Shown here in pieces: positions 22,821-34,724 of a DNA stretch of 64,000 nt; the stretch's first letter is position 1, and each line of letters begins with the position of its first letter. A model generated the notes under the pieces. The model was given only the letters and a program-made list of their open reading frames with translations, was not told the DNA's origin and searched no databases. The DNA is taken from NCBI GenBank assembly GCA_964016885.1, contig OZ024741.1:411465464-411529463 (forward strand), given 5' to 3'. Source of the DNA: Eledone cirrhosa. Taxonomy: Eukaryota; Mollusca; Cephalopoda; Octopoda; Eledonidae. A program made the translations under genes and the position numbers.

Positions 22821-24762
22821 ACTTCTCGTAGAGGAAGGATGGTTTCTCCATCCTTTTCATTGCTTGTGGCCTCCTCCGCAAGGATGTCCTTATAAATCCT
22901 CCTGGAGAGTGCTTGTCGGAAGTCTCCGATGTCTTTGGGGAATTTTTGTTTTAGTGTTGTGTACGTTTTCTGTGTGATGCGAGTGATTTGTATGTGTGGA
23001 GGTGGTGTGAACTTTTAGGTTGTTGTGTAGTCTTTTTCTGTGATGCTGGTGTTGTGTTGGATGTAGTGTAATAATTGGTTGTTGTTCAAATTTAATGCTG
23101 TGTAGTGTGTATCGTTTGGGTTGTTTTGTTTTGTTTGCGTTTGTTGTGGCTTTATTTCTGTTTCACTTTTTGGTGACTTTTGTGGTGTTGGTGATGATGG
23201 TGTTGGGGTTAATGATGGTGATGGTGTTGGTGTTTGTGGTGATGGGGTTGGTGATGCTGGTGTGGATGGTGACATAGCTGTCCTAACTTTTTTGTTTGAT
23301 AGTTTATTTGTTTCCCTCTGTATTTTGTTTTTGGAGGGGGAAGGAAGAGAATTTTTTTCTTTTTTGGTTTCTTTTTCTTTTTTCCTGATACCGTTTCCCA
23401 CTCCTCGTCGTCACAATCTGTCTCCAGTTGCGATAGGTCGGGGAGTGGAAAATCGTCCACAGGCGTTGGTTTTGGTTGTGGCGTGGTGGATGGTGTAGGC
23501 GCTGGTGCTAGTTCTGGCGCGTTGGGTGGTGGTGGTGTTGGTTTTGCTACTGTTGCTGGGGTTGTTGCTGTTACAGTTGCTTCTGTTGTTGCTGTTACAG
23601 TTGTTGCTGCCATTTCTGCTGCTGGTGGTGTTGATGGTTGAGTCACTGGGGTGGGTAAGAGAGGTGGCCTCAACCTTTTAGCATGAGGGCAGAAAGCCCT
23701 TAGGTGGGTTCCTTCACCACAAACGACACACCTAGGCCTTCTGCCCTCGACGATTATGGTGAGGTGGCTGCGGTCAGTGAGGTCTATTACCTCTGGGACC
23801 CCCTCAATGCTTTTTTGGTCCGCTTGGATCAGGAGCTCCATCCCAGATCCGGACCAGTTCTCCTGCTTTTCTTTCGCTATTTCGATTATCTTGGTATTGA
23901 CTTCGATGCCGGCGGGGACGGCAGTCATTAGCCAGGGAATTTCGATGGCCGGTGGAACGTGGGTCACCCTGATCATTACGAGTCTCTGGCCACAATAGCT
24001 TGGGACGAGTGTGAAATCGTCACTTCTTAATGGGGCCATGGAGTGTTCTCTGGCCTCCTGTGGTGTTTCAAAGAACACGTCCACGGTTCCATATTTCTGC
24101 CCACGTCTGATGTGGGTTTTTTTTGCCCACACATGCCCCAAAGCTTTTGGGATTTGGGACTCGGTTGCCTGTTCCACTCGGCGCGATTTTATGTTAATCG
24201 TCCGATAAGACACGGTGCATAGGCGCCGATGCTCCATTTTATTAGGTGTGTGTGTGTGGGGGGGGGGGGCTGACCCTGTACCCATCTTTCTTTACCATTT
24301 TTTTGGCTTCTTCGAATTCCTCCTGAGTTACCTGGAATGCTTCGCAATTTTTTGCTACTCTGGCAAATGACAGGGTGGTTTTCTTATTCTCATTGTTGCT
24401 GTTGTTGTTATCGTTATTTTGTTATTGTTAATTTTAGTTTCAGTTGTGGTGGTGGTGGCGTCAGTGGTGTTCGGTGTGGAAGAGTTCATTTTGGATGAAT
24501 TCATTTCGATATCACGAGATAATTTATTTATTTATTTTGTTTCTGCTGTCGCTGTGGTGGTGGTGGGAGTGGCGGCTTCAACACCTGCAGTCATTGGTAA
24601 TGGCGGGAAATGAATGTCTGCCTGAGACAAATTTAAAATATTGCTACTGCTTATATTTTTAGTGTTGGCAAACGTAGTAATATTTACAATGGTGGTGTCG
24701 GTGTGAGGTGTTAGTTTGTGAGGAAGGCTCTCAGCTATTTCGTTCAGCTGTGAGTCGGCCAT
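22816..24762 (-). pseudogene. LINE copy B ORF1: CCHC gag-like protein (frameshifted)
   Basis: It starts at the ATG at 24762 (MADSQLNEIAESLPHKL). After a break near 24300-24530, which holds a G run and Val/Thr-coding repeats, the conserved part reads TVSYRTINIKSRRVEQATES and continues through VPSYCGQRLVMIRVTHVPP to the knuckle CVVCGEGTHLRAFC (CX2CX4HX4C, about 23685-23730). It then passes into a Pro/Thr-rich linker and a C-terminal FPKDIGDFRQ...IYKDILAEE block. By eye it is only moderately similar to copy A ORF1, a larger gap than in ORF2. Confidence 0.75.
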
Positions 24763-24978
24763 GATTTTTCAAAGAAATTTTTTTTTATGATAATTATAAA
24801 AGTTTAAATTTTGGGCTCAAGGCCCCAATCTTTTTGAGTGTCCTTTTCTGAAAACCATGTATGTGCACTTATATACAGTTAACAATAAAAGTTTTCCATA
24901 AATGGCAATTTTAAACAACTGAAAACAACAAACCTTTGCGGAGCTCACGATGATACGATTTACTACGTAGGTCGCCAA

Positions 24979-25108
24979 TAATAATAATAATAATAATTGT
25001 TTCTACTTTTGGCACAAGGCCAGCAATCAACCAGTACATTACTGGTACTTTATTTTATCCACCCCGTAAGGATGAAAGGCAAAGTTAACCTTGGCGGGAT
25101 TTGAACTC
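24979..25108 (-). mobile_element. Truncated type I SINE with (AAT)n tail
   Basis: AATAATAATAATAATAATT is followed by the reversed SINE body as far as TTTGAACTCAG, where it stops abruptly at the next AATAATAAT. The tRNA-like head is missing. Confidence 0.8.
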
Positions 25109-26092
25109 AGAATAATAATGATTTCTTTATTGGCCACAAGGGCTGACATCAAGAAAAACATTACAAACGGCACAGGACGAAACAGGAGGGTACGATGTGG
25201 GTTCTGTGCGTGTAAATATTTTTATTATTTATATAAGAAAAGAAAAAAAAAGGACATAGAAACATATATAAATATAAACAATAAAAATGAAAATTGAAAC
25301 AATGAAAAATTCCCCAATAGGGGGAAACCTCCGAGGGTTACTCGTGGCGAAAACCACACAAAAGACCACGGCCACCCTGACCACCAGGGAAAGCGGCCTC
25401 TCTCAATTTTTCCATTTCTCAAACTACAGACGTATATTCAGAGCGGTCCCGTTCATTCGGACCATTCTCGCTACATTCACCTACCTTTCAACAAACTTGC
25501 TGAAGGCAGCACTTGCCTCTCCACCCTGATTTTCCTCTTCAAGTGAAACTTGAAAAAGTTAATTAGGGATTCGCCGAAGAGGAAATTGTCTGTCTTTAAC
25601 CCTTTTAACCTTGTCCACCACACAATATCTTTCGCCATGGACACCAGTCAGATGAAAATCGCCTGCCCTTCCTCCTCGAAGGAAGACGGCGAGACCATCT
25701 GCACAATGGACTCAGTCGACAACCGGATCAGTCCTTCACACGACAGCAACTGTTCGACATAGCTCCACAAGTCAGCAATGCTCGGGCACTGAACGAGTGC
25801 GTGCACGACGGTTTCGTAGCTCTGCGCGCATCTCGGACAGGCTCGGCTGACGGCACTTCCGTGCCTATAGAGCTTATCTCAAACTGGCAGCGCTCCCTGG
25901 TAGCACTGCCAGGCCAGGGATTTTTGGAAGTTATCCATAGGCCCTGGGCTGAAAGTTCTCCGGAAGAGAGCAAACAGCTGATCTTCTTTGACGCCCAGGA
26001 TCTTTCCGAGAATGTCGTCGCTCTTCCCCTCCACTAGTCCTCTATAGAACGCCGAGGTGGATGTTCCACTGATACTGGTGCCCAGCTGGCAG
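25109..26092 (-). mobile_element. Tx1/L1-like LINE copy C: 3' fragment of the copy D subfamily
   Basis: It begins with AATAATAATGATTTCTTTATTGG, the 3' end type of copy D, and carries only the last part of ORF2 (about 25530-26090) and the 3' UTR. It is close to 34424-35290 of copy D. It is 5'-truncated at CCAGCTGGCAGAGGG, after which a TAA run starts. Typical dead-on-arrival LINE insertion. Confidence 0.83.
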
Positions 26093-26094
26093 AG

Positions 26095-26095
<1 letters not shown>

Positions 26096-26141
<46 letters not shown>
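26096..26141. repeat. (TAA)n microsatellite between two LINE fragments
   Basis: About fifteen TAA triplets separate the 5' end of copy C from the 5' end of a plus-strand fragment of the second LINE family. Confidence 0.92.
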
Positions 26142-26404
26142 GGAGAGGGGGAAAATTAACCGATACCAGGACTTAAAGTGGGAGGTAAAAAGGATTTGGA
26201 ACTGCCATGAAGTCAAGGTCGTCCTGATTGTCATAGGCGCACTAGGTACTATCTCAAAGAGTTTTCAAGGATGGTTTTAAGAAGATTAGTCCAGCCCCGC
26301 TTTTTGGAACACTTCCTGAATCTCTGAGGCTGCAGGTAGCGGCTTGATATTCATTTCAACAAACTTTCCAGTTAAATAACATGAGACTCAAAGAACAACA
26401 ACAA
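26142..26404 (+). mobile_element. 3' fragment of the restriction-like-endonuclease LINE (family of 29.99-34.39 kb)
   Basis: From AGGAGAGGG to CAAAGAACAACAAC the sequence matches 34078-34390 closely, covering the C-terminal KINRYQDLKWEVKRIW and VIGALG region and the 3' UTR. A deletion of about 40 bases near 26310 removes part of the end of the ORF. Confidence 0.82.
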
Positions 26405-26405
26405 C

Positions 26406-26453
<48 letters not shown>
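26405..26453. repeat. (AAT)n shared by two LINE 3' ends lying tail to tail
   Basis: The run is the tail of the plus-strand fragment on its left and of the minus-strand Tx1-like fragment on its right. Confidence 0.9.
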
Positions 26454-26454
<1 letters not shown>

Positions 26455-27035
26455 TTTCCTTTATTAACCACAAAGGTTTACATAAATTAGACATTAAGGA
26501 CAGTACAGGACAATACAGGACGGTACAAATGGGCATTTCTGCGTGTAAAAAAAACAGAGGATGTAATAAAATAACAAAGAAAGATTCCCCAATAGGGGGG
26601 AGACTTCCGAGGGACATTTGTGGAGAAAGCCCATTAAAAGACCACAGTGACCCTGACCACCAGGGCAAGTGCCCTCTCCCAGTTTTCCACCTTTAATTTA
26701 CAGACACATACTCAGAGTAGGCCCATTCACTTGGGCCATACTTGCCTCTCTCACCCATCTTTCAACAAAATGCTGGGAAGAGAGCACTTCCCTCTCTACC
26801 CTGATTTTCCTTTTCAAATGAAATTTGAAAAAGTTAATCAGGGCATCACCGAAGAGGTAAGTGCTCGTCTTCAGCCCTTTCAAACGTGTCCACCATACTA
26901 TCTCTTTCACCATGGCCACCAGACAGATAAAAACTGCCTGCCCTTCCCGGCTAAAGGAAGAGGGTGGGGCAATCCTCACGATGGACTCAGCTGATAGCTG
27001 GAACCGTCCTACACGTGACAGCAGGTGTTCGACAT
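26454..27035 (-). mobile_element. Tx1/L1-like LINE copy E: 3' fragment of the copy A/B subfamily
   Basis: About 580 bases nearly identical to 13553-14134 of copy A: 3' UTR plus the end of ORF2 (HLKRKIRVEREVLSSQHFVE). It is 5'-truncated at GTGTTCGACAT, directly followed by an AAT run. Confidence 0.88.
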
Positions 27036-27076
27036 AATAATAATAATGATAATAATAATAATAATAATAATAATAA
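27036..27076. repeat. (AAT)n microsatellite
   Basis: AAT repeats with one ATG interruption lie between copy E and the next plus-strand LINE. Confidence 0.88.
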
Positions 27077-29946
27077 TCAATCGCCAAATAAACCTTCTCC
27101 GATCTGACATAGAAATTTAAAAAAACTATAAAGTAGGTGAACATGTTAAACAAACTAAACTTAGAAAATTGAAAAGAAAGTACAGTATAAGATCAACAAG
27201 TGACAGGCATGCTGATAGAAATAATCAAGCAAAAAGTGTCGGCCAAAGCTGCTCGTATAAGGCACTTTGAAAAACGATCTAGATTCTATAAGAACAATAA
27301 TATGTTCAAAACCAACCAAAGAAACTTCTACAGAAAAATTGGTAAGTCAACAATAACTGCTAAATCAATACCACCCAAGGAGGAAATGCAAGAATTCTGG
27401 GAAAAGATCTGGGCCGAAGAAAAAGTTCATAATATACATGCCCCATGGATAGACAGACAAATGAAAGATACAGCTCACCTTGAGGAACAAATATGGGAAA
27501 ATATAACAGTTGAACAGTTGCGCTTGGCTCTAAGAAAAACCAGCAAATGGAAATCCCCAGGAAAAGACAAAATACAAAATATTTGGATAAATGCCTTCAC
27601 AGAGTCTCATGAACTGTAAGCCCAACTTTACAATGAAATAGTTAAGGAGCCAGAAAAGATACCATCATGGCTAGTTAACGGCATTACATTCCTGCTTCCG
27701 AAGAATGATGAGACAAACAATCCCAAAAATTACAGACCGATAACTTGCTTGACTACAATGTATAAAATTTTAACATCAGTCCTAACTGAATATACATATG
27801 ACCACCTAATAACAAATGACCTATTTCCCATTGAGCAGAAAGGGTGTAAACGAGGCTCATATGGCTGTAAGGATCAGCTTTTGGTTAACAAAATGATACT
27901 GGAAGATTGTCATAATAGACACAAAAATCTATCAATTGCTTGGATAGATTATAAAAAAGCATTCGATAGTTTGCCACACAGTTGGATTGAAAAATGTTTA
28001 GAGATTTTCAAAATATCCCCCGTTGTCAGGAGGTTTTTGTCATTCAGTATGAAGACATGGAAAACGACACTCCTTTTGAATAGTGAAACAAAATCACTGG
28101 AAGCTGGAGAAGTTAATATTAATTGTTGAATTTTTCAGGGTGACTCTTTATCACCGCTTTTATTCTGCATCGCACTTATACTATTAAGTAAAATGCTTAA
28201 TGAAACAAAACATGGATATAAAGTCTATGACAAAACCATTAATCACTTGTTTTACATGGATGACCTGAAACTATTTGCAAAAAATGATGAACAATTGCAA
28301 GGGCTATTATCCACTGTGGAGCAGTTCAGTGATGACATTAAAATGGAGTTTGGACTAGATAAATGCGCCAAAGCAACGTTCACCAGAGGAAAGCTGCTGA
28401 AAAGTTCAGACATTAATCTTGATCGAGGGAATGTGATAAGAGAACTTGATCAAGAAAAAACTTACAAATATCTAGGTGTTTGTGAAGGAGACGGAATCAA
28501 GCACTCGACAATGAGGGAAAGGATAAGGAAGGAATGTTACCGCAGAGTAAGAGCAATCTTAAGAACGGAATTGAATGCAAGGAATAGGATCGATGCCATA
28601 AACACGCTTGCCATACCAGTAGTAACCTACAGTTACAATGTCATCAACTGGTCAAGCACAGAGATCCGTAGGCTCGATACAAAAATTAGAAAATTCTTAA
28701 CCATACACAGAATTCATCACCCTAAGGCAGATACAGATAGAATATATCTCCCTAGGAAAGAAGGAGGACGTGGGTTAATCCAGTTAGACATTGCGTTGAA
28801 AACTGCAACAATTGGATTATCTACATATCTAAGGGAATCACATGATTGGATGATCAAACTCGTTTTGAAACACGAAAGCATCAAAAGATCATATTCCATT
28901 ACAAAAGATGCACAAAGATACAGTAATGGACTTCACATTTCAGAAGTCCCATTTACTGCTGAAATGGAAAACACAGAAAAAGCAAAGCAGGTAAAAGTAA
29001 CTGCAAAGAAAGGACTGCTACAGAAACTGGCTAAGAAATGGCAAGAAAAGCCTCTGTATGGAAAATACCCAGAACGAGCTAACAATCCTGATGTTGACAA
29101 AACTTTAACCCATCAGTGGTTGGCATCCTCTGGACTGAAATCGGAGACTGAAGGACTGATTATATCAGCACAAGATCAGTGTCTGCCAACAAAAAATTAC
29201 CAACCCAACATAATAAAAAATGGATGCAGCCCATTATGCCGTGTATGTAAAAAACAACCAGAGACCATTGACCATATAATTTCAATGTGCAGTCCTATAG
29301 CTCCAACCGAATACCTAAACAGGCATGACAGAGCTGCACAATACATACATTGGATAATGTGTAAGCATTTTGACCTGCCCCATCAAAAGAATTGGTGGGA
29401 GCATCAACCACCTCCCATACTTGAAAAAGATCACATCTCAATCTTGTGGAACTTTAGCATCCAAACAGACCGAAAAATAGATGCAAATAGACCTGATATA
29501 ATATTGAAGGACTTTAAAAAGAGGGTATGCCTGCTAATTGATATGTCCATTCCAATAGACAAGAATGTATCTATAAAAACATTTGAAAAATTGAGCAAGT
29601 ATAAGGACCTGGAGATAGAAATTGGAAAAATGTGGAAATTGAGAACTAAAACAATACCAGTGGTTGTAGGCGCTCTAGGAATGATACCTAAGGGGTCTAA
29701 TGATTACTTATCGCAAATCCCAGGAAACCCGCGTATAGGAGAAATACAAAAGATAGTACTAATGGGAACTGCCCATATACTAAGGAAGATTCTGTCAATA
29801 TAAGTACATCACAAGTCTAAACACTAAAGATGCATGTGTGAGTATGTATGTTCTTTCTTGAACATGGCGGACCTTGTTGTCTCTTGAGGTCACTGGTTGT
29901 GACTTGGTGATAACTCGTATGAACATAAAGCAAGAAAAATGCAGCT

Positions 29947-29948
<2 letters not shown>
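27077..29948 (+). mobile_element. R4/Dong/NeSL-like non-LTR retrotransposon, copy G (5'-truncated)
   Basis: The element starts inside the ORF, aligned to about 31.7 kb of copy H, and runs to a 3' UTR ending GCAAGAAAAATGCAGC and a TAA tail. Copies G and H share the domain order but are clearly different subfamilies. The family assignment rests on the C-terminal restriction-like endonuclease pattern and on the TAA association known for Dong. Confidence 0.8.
27200..29803 (+). pseudogene. LINE copy G ORF: reverse transcriptase with C-terminal CCHC and restriction-like endonuclease (two stops)
   Basis: A single frame of 868 codons holds only two internal stops, a TAA at 27617 and a TGA at about 28127, and no frameshift. 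The reverse transcriptase shows WKSPGKDKIQ, NYRPITCLTTMYKILTS, EQKGCKRGSYGCKDQL, AWIDYKKAFDSLPHSW, FQGDSLSPLLF and the catalytic YMDDL near 28255. A CRVC...HIISMC knuckle (CX2CX8HX4C) lies near 29240-29290. It is followed by NRPDIILKDFKKRVCLLIDM and KLSKYKDLEIEI, which fits the PD-D/EXK core of restriction-like endonucleases in R2/R4-type elements, and by IPVVVGALG. Before decay it would have nicked the target and copied its own RNA. The N-terminal DNA-binding part is missing. Confidence 0.83.

Positions 29949-29989
<41 letters not shown>
29949..29989. repeat. (TAA)n tail of copy G and junction with copy H
   Basis: About thirteen TAA triplets lie between the 3' UTR of G and the first bases of H on the same strand. 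Confidence 0.9.
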
Positions 29990-29990
<1 letters not shown>

Positions 29991-32900
29991 CATAACGCAC
30001 ATGGTGGATATATATCGTTATGGAATCGCTCCCGTAAGTCTTTGATTTTTACTTCTTTAAAACAACTGTGATAGAATAATTCTTATTACAAATGAACAAT
30101 AAGATGACAGTTTTCACGTTCAGCAAGCTATAACGCATCACTTTACGGCATAGGACCCCAATATTTAATATTTAATTTTGGATCAGAAATGTTATAGTCG
30201 AAAAAGAGGAAAATGGCAAAATGGCTAAATAGCTAAATAGCTAAATGGCTAAGTGGACAGACAGAAAAATAATTTCACCACCAACACCACTACCACGCTA
30301 AAAACTCTAGTCAAGTTACCTCAACTTCTATTTCTACTTCAACTTCAACACCATCACTACAGTACTACGATCACATCACCACCACCACTGCCTCATTATC
30401 GCTACCGCCGCTATTCTCTCCCACTACCTCCTGCTAAGTATTACTAGCAGAGCACCACCACCACCACCACCACCACCACCACTGCCTCATTATCACTACC
30501 GCTGCTATTCTCTCCCACTACCTCCTGCTAAGACATGCATCGTAGTGTCCCCACTAAAAGAGGAAGGCATCAAAAGATATAAATAGACTGATTTGATGAC
30601 CCGGTCAAAAAATCAAAAAACCAAAAATCAAAATCAAAGCAGCACAGCAACAACGAAAAACGTAAAGAAAAGAAAAATTAAAAGAAAAACAAACAGTCGG
30701 ACAGAGAAGGGAAGGGAAAAACTAAGTCAGACATTCAAACATTACATTACAATGAAACTTATGCTTATTCTTTTTTTTTTTTTTGCCTATTTGTTTGTTT
30801 GTTTATTTATGTTTGTCTACAGCGTGATAGTGCCACACAAAAATCACCGGGAGTGATGAAATCCCCGGTGGTTATGTAACCATACATTCACCAATCCTCG
30901 ATAAGAGTGTTTAAATGTCGAACCTAAACAGTTCGAATAACGGTGAAGTGGAGACTAGAATGTCATGTGACAGACTCTCACCCAACAGGTGCTCCCTGGC
31001 TCAGCAGCAGGGACCTGGCTGTCTACCAAATACTGCTGGTGTCGGAGGAAGAAGAAGAAGGAAAGGGACCAGAACCAACTGGACGAAAGAATTGAATAGA
31101 ACTGTTATGCAATGTTACCTGAAGAGTAACCCCAAGGAGAAAGGCTATAGGAAACGGATGCGTAACATCTGGAACGAGATTGGTCTATTTAAATTAGATG
31201 AACAAAAATTGGCCGGGCAGGCTCAGGTAATAAGAACTAATGGGTGGATAAGGGAGTTGGAACTGGAGGAACTGGGCAGAGAGATTAGGTTGGAAATGGA
31301 GAGTGGAGTATGCCAGGCAAACGAGCCAGTGGGAAATGAAGGTGAAGAGGTTGAGAGAACGGAGGAACCATCCGAAGCAGACAATGATCTGAATGCTGAA
31401 ATAAATAATACCTGGAACAAAGATACGGCCATTGAGGAGATGAATGCTGACGGGCTAGGACAAGATTTGGTTGATATCCTAAACTTAGTGGTAGATGAAT
31501 TGAACAATGATAGTGGGAAACCTATGAACCTAAGATTTGTAGACAAGAAAACGTTAAAAGAAACAACAGCTAAGGTAAACAAAGTCATCCCATACCTTGA
31601 GGCGAGGAGCCTTCACCAGTGCAACAATATCCTCAAAGCAACAGCAAATGCGGTGAGGAAATTACTTGGTATAAAAGCAAGAGGAAACAACAAACAAGAA
31701 AGATCAGAGCCTTGATGGAAGAAACGACTGAATGGTCAAATCAGGGAAATGAGAAATGACATTGGAAAGCTTGATTCCCTACTGAATGGGACTCTAAAAA
31801 ACATAGACACTAAAAATAGACTGGAAATAAAGTACAAAACTAGGAGGAAAAAGCTAAATATTATCATAGAGGAACTGAAGCAACGCATTGTAGCAAAGAG
31901 TGCAAAAATTAGGCGATACGAGAGCAGAGTCAGTCAGTATAGACAGAACCGCATGTTTGACAACAACTAGAAGATGCTGTTTGGACAGCTTGAAGGGAAA
32001 GAAAGAGGCAATGACTTGATCCCTGAGGCGGAACAAACTAAAACATTCTGGAGAGGAATATGGGAGCAGGATGTTAAACATAATGACCAGGCAGTGTGGA
32101 TTGAGACAGTACAGAAGGAGATTAGTGAACAGGCACACCAACAAACTGATTTGAGTATCACAGTTGAAACTCTTAAGGGGCAGGCCAAAAAACTAACTTA
32201 CTGGAAATCACCAGGCCCAGATGGTGTGCAGGGGTATTGGATTAAAAATATAACATCCCTCCACCCTAAACTGACAACCATGTTCAATGACTGCTTGATG
32301 TCAGGTGAGGTACCAGAGTAGTTGACAAAAGGTACCACAGTTCTGATAATGAAAGACCGAATCAAGGGTAATGATGTTACCAACTCTAGACCTATCACAT
32401 GTCTGTCCGTAATGTGTAAACTGTTGACAAGTATTATGTCTGAGGAAATCTACCATCACCTCCACACAAACAACTTGTTACCGGACGAACAGAAAGGATG
32501 CTGAAAGAAGTCCCGTGGTACAAAGGACCAGCTACTTATTGATAAGATGGTAATGAGGAATTGCAAGAGGTGACACACTGGTCTTGCCATGGGATGGATA
32601 GACTACAAAAAGGCATTTGACATGGTGCCTCATTCTTGGATCACCAAAAGCCTAGAGATCTTCAAGGTGGCAGATAACATCAGACAGTTGGGCAAAAGTA
32701 TGAAGTCCTGGGAAACAGAGTTAACATCAGCTGGAGAATCATTGGGAGGCGTGAAGATCAAGAGAGGTATCTTCCAGGGAGATAGTCTGTCCCCTCTGTT
32801 GTTTGTCCTTGCCCTGATGCCCCTGACCATTATACTGCGAAAAGTGAGAGCAGGATACAAGTTGGGAAAGGGAGAGCTTACCATCTTTATGGACGATCTT

Positions 32901-34388
32901 AACTCTTCGGGAAGAGTGAGAAGGAGTTGGATGTGCTTGTTGACACTGTCCGTATTTTCAGCAATGATATATGTATGCAATTTGGTATTAGTAAGTGTGG
33001 AGTCCTTGTGATGAAGAGGGGTAAATTGAGCAGAAGCAACGGAATCCAGGTACCAACAGGTGAGATGATAAAGGAAATTGACACTGAAGAAGGATACAAG
33101 TATTTGGGTGTACTGGAGGCTGATGACATCAAGAACAAAAAAATGAAGGAATTGATAAGATCTGAATACATTCGGAGAGTAAGGAGCGTATTAAAGCAGG
33201 AATACCATAAGTGCAGTAAATTCCCGAGCTGTGTCTATTATTAGGTACAGTGCGGGAATTCTGAGATGGAATGTTGCTGAACAAAAAGAAATGGATAGGA
33301 AGACTAGGAAGCTATTGACTATCTACAACATGTTCCACAAGAGGAGTGATATCGATAGACTCTACTTAAGGAGATCTGAAGGTGGAAGAGGTCTTATCAG
33401 CATAGAGGACTGTGTTCAGATGGAGAAAAACAACCTACACAAATACGTGACTGATAGTAAGGAGCCAATGCTCAGAACTGTACTGAAGGAGGGGACAATA
33501 GACCAGGGGATGTCCAAGGAGGAAATAACAACAAGGAGAAAGAGCAGCCTTCATGAAAAATCCCTTTATAGTACCTTCTTTGAGAAAACTGAATTCAGAG
33601 ATCCACAGACATGGAACTGGTTGAAAAGAGGAGACCTTAAAAAGGCTACAGAAGGAATGCTAATGGCTGCGCAAGAGCAGGCCCTCAAAACGAAGTGGTT
33701 GAAACACCATATTTACAAGGAGGAGGCTAGCCCACTGTGCAGGATCTGTGGAGTGAGAGAGGAGACTGTGGCTCACATTGTATCCGAGTGTAAACACCTA
33801 GCCCAGACTCACTATAAGGGCTGGAGATGTGATGTGATGGGCAGGGTGATCCACTGGCACCTATGCAAAGTAAACAATTTACCACATTCTGAGAAGTGGT
33901 ATGAGCATAAGCCAGAGTCAGTGATAGAAAACGACCAGGTGAAGGTGCTGTGGGATTTTAGGATACAGACGGACAAGAAACTGGAACACAATAGACCTGA
34001 CCTGGTGATTTTGGACAAGGAAAAAAGATCGTGCCTGATTGTGGATGTGGCCTGCCCATTCGACATGAGAGTGCAAGAGAAGGAGAGGGAGAAAATTAAC
34101 CGATACCAGGACTTAAAGTGGGAGGTAAAAAGGATTTGGAACTGCCATGAAGTCAAAGTGGTCCCGATTGTCATAGGCGCACTAGGTACTATCTCAAAAC
34201 GTTTCCAGGGATGGTTAAAGAAAATTGGCCCCTTCACGCTTTTTGGAACGCTTCAAAAGGCATGCTTGCTGGGAACAGCAAGAACCCTCCGATACATCCT
34301 GAATATCTGAGGCTGCAGGTAGTGGCTTGATATTCATTTCAACAAACTTTCCAGTTAACTAACATCAATGACTGAGACTCAAAGAACA
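29990..34388 (+). mobile_element. R4/Dong/NeSL-like non-LTR retrotransposon, copy H (near full length, defective)
   Basis: It begins right after the TAA run with about 920 bases of 5' leader. The leader includes ATGGCTAAATAGCTAAA repeats, CAC/ACC triplets and a segment of about 60-80 bases present twice (30379-30440 and 30459-30530). One long ORF region and a short 3' UTR end at another TAA run. The left boundary is inferred from the TAA junction. Confidence 0.72.
30915..34310 (+). pseudogene. LINE copy H ORF: DNA-binding N-terminus, reverse transcriptase, restriction-like endonuclease (five stops, two frameshifts)
   Basis: It starts MSNLNSSNNGEVETRMSC. A basic RRRRKGTRTNWTKELNRTV segment with YRKRMRNIW looks like a Myb/SANT-type DNA-binding region. 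Five in-frame stops (about 31713, 31968, 32319, 32502, 32571) interrupt the reverse transcriptase. Two compensating frameshifts (near 32905, just after the catalytic FMDDL, and near 33210) follow. Motifs include WKSPGPDGVQ, SRPITCLSVMCKLLTS, WIDYKKAFDMVPHSW and FQGDSLSPLLF. The C-terminus is intact from 33231: CRICGVREETVAHIVSEC knuckle, NRPDLVILDKEKRSCLIVDV, KINRYQDLKWEV and VVPIVIGALGTIS. It is a pseudogene. The start ATG is the first in frame after the leader. Confidence 0.82.
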
Positions 34389-34390
34389 AC

Positions 34391-34423
<33 letters not shown>
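34389..34423. repeat. (TAA)n joining the 3' ends of copies H and D
   Basis: The run is the plus-strand TAA tail of H and simultaneously the reverse of the ATT tail of copy D, so two unrelated LINE families meet tail to tail. Confidence 0.92.
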
Positions 34424-34425
<2 letters not shown>

Positions 34426-34724
34426 TTTCTTTATTGGCCACAAGGGCTGACATTAAGAAAAACATTACAGACGGCACAGGACGAAACAGGACGGTACGAT
34501 GTGGGTTCTGTGCGTGTAAAGATTTTTATTATTTATATAAAAAAAAGAAAAAAAGACATAGAAACATATATATATATAAACAATAAAAATGAAAATTGAA
34601 ACAATGAAAAATTCCCCAATAGGGGGAAACCTCCGAATGTTACTCGTGGCGAAATCCACAAAAGACCACAGGCCACCCTGACCACCAGGTCAAGCGCCCT
34701 CTCTCAATTTTTCCATTTCTCAAA

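Larger units (their letters stand above)
19343..24977 (-). mobile_element. Tx1/L1-like non-LTR retrotransposon, copy B (defective)
   Basis: The architecture is that of copy A and it lies directly upstream of A on the same strand, with no microsatellite between B's 3' end (GGATTAACCACAAGGG) and A's 5' end. The 3' half is nearly identical to copy A. The endonuclease is moderately diverged and ORF1 is strongly diverged. The 5' end is followed by an AAT run at 24979 and a truncated SINE. Confidence 0.83.

Noticed and set aside
29990..30900. Independent small genes in the leader of copy H (64- and 87-residue frames)
   Set aside because: They consist of triplet repeats and T-rich sequence without motifs and are better explained as the LINE 5' leader.
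30915..32575. Recovery of copy H by A-to-I editing of its stop codons
   Set aside because: Editing could turn TAG or TGA into Trp, but at least three of the five stops sit at Arg or Gln positions, and two frameshifts remain.
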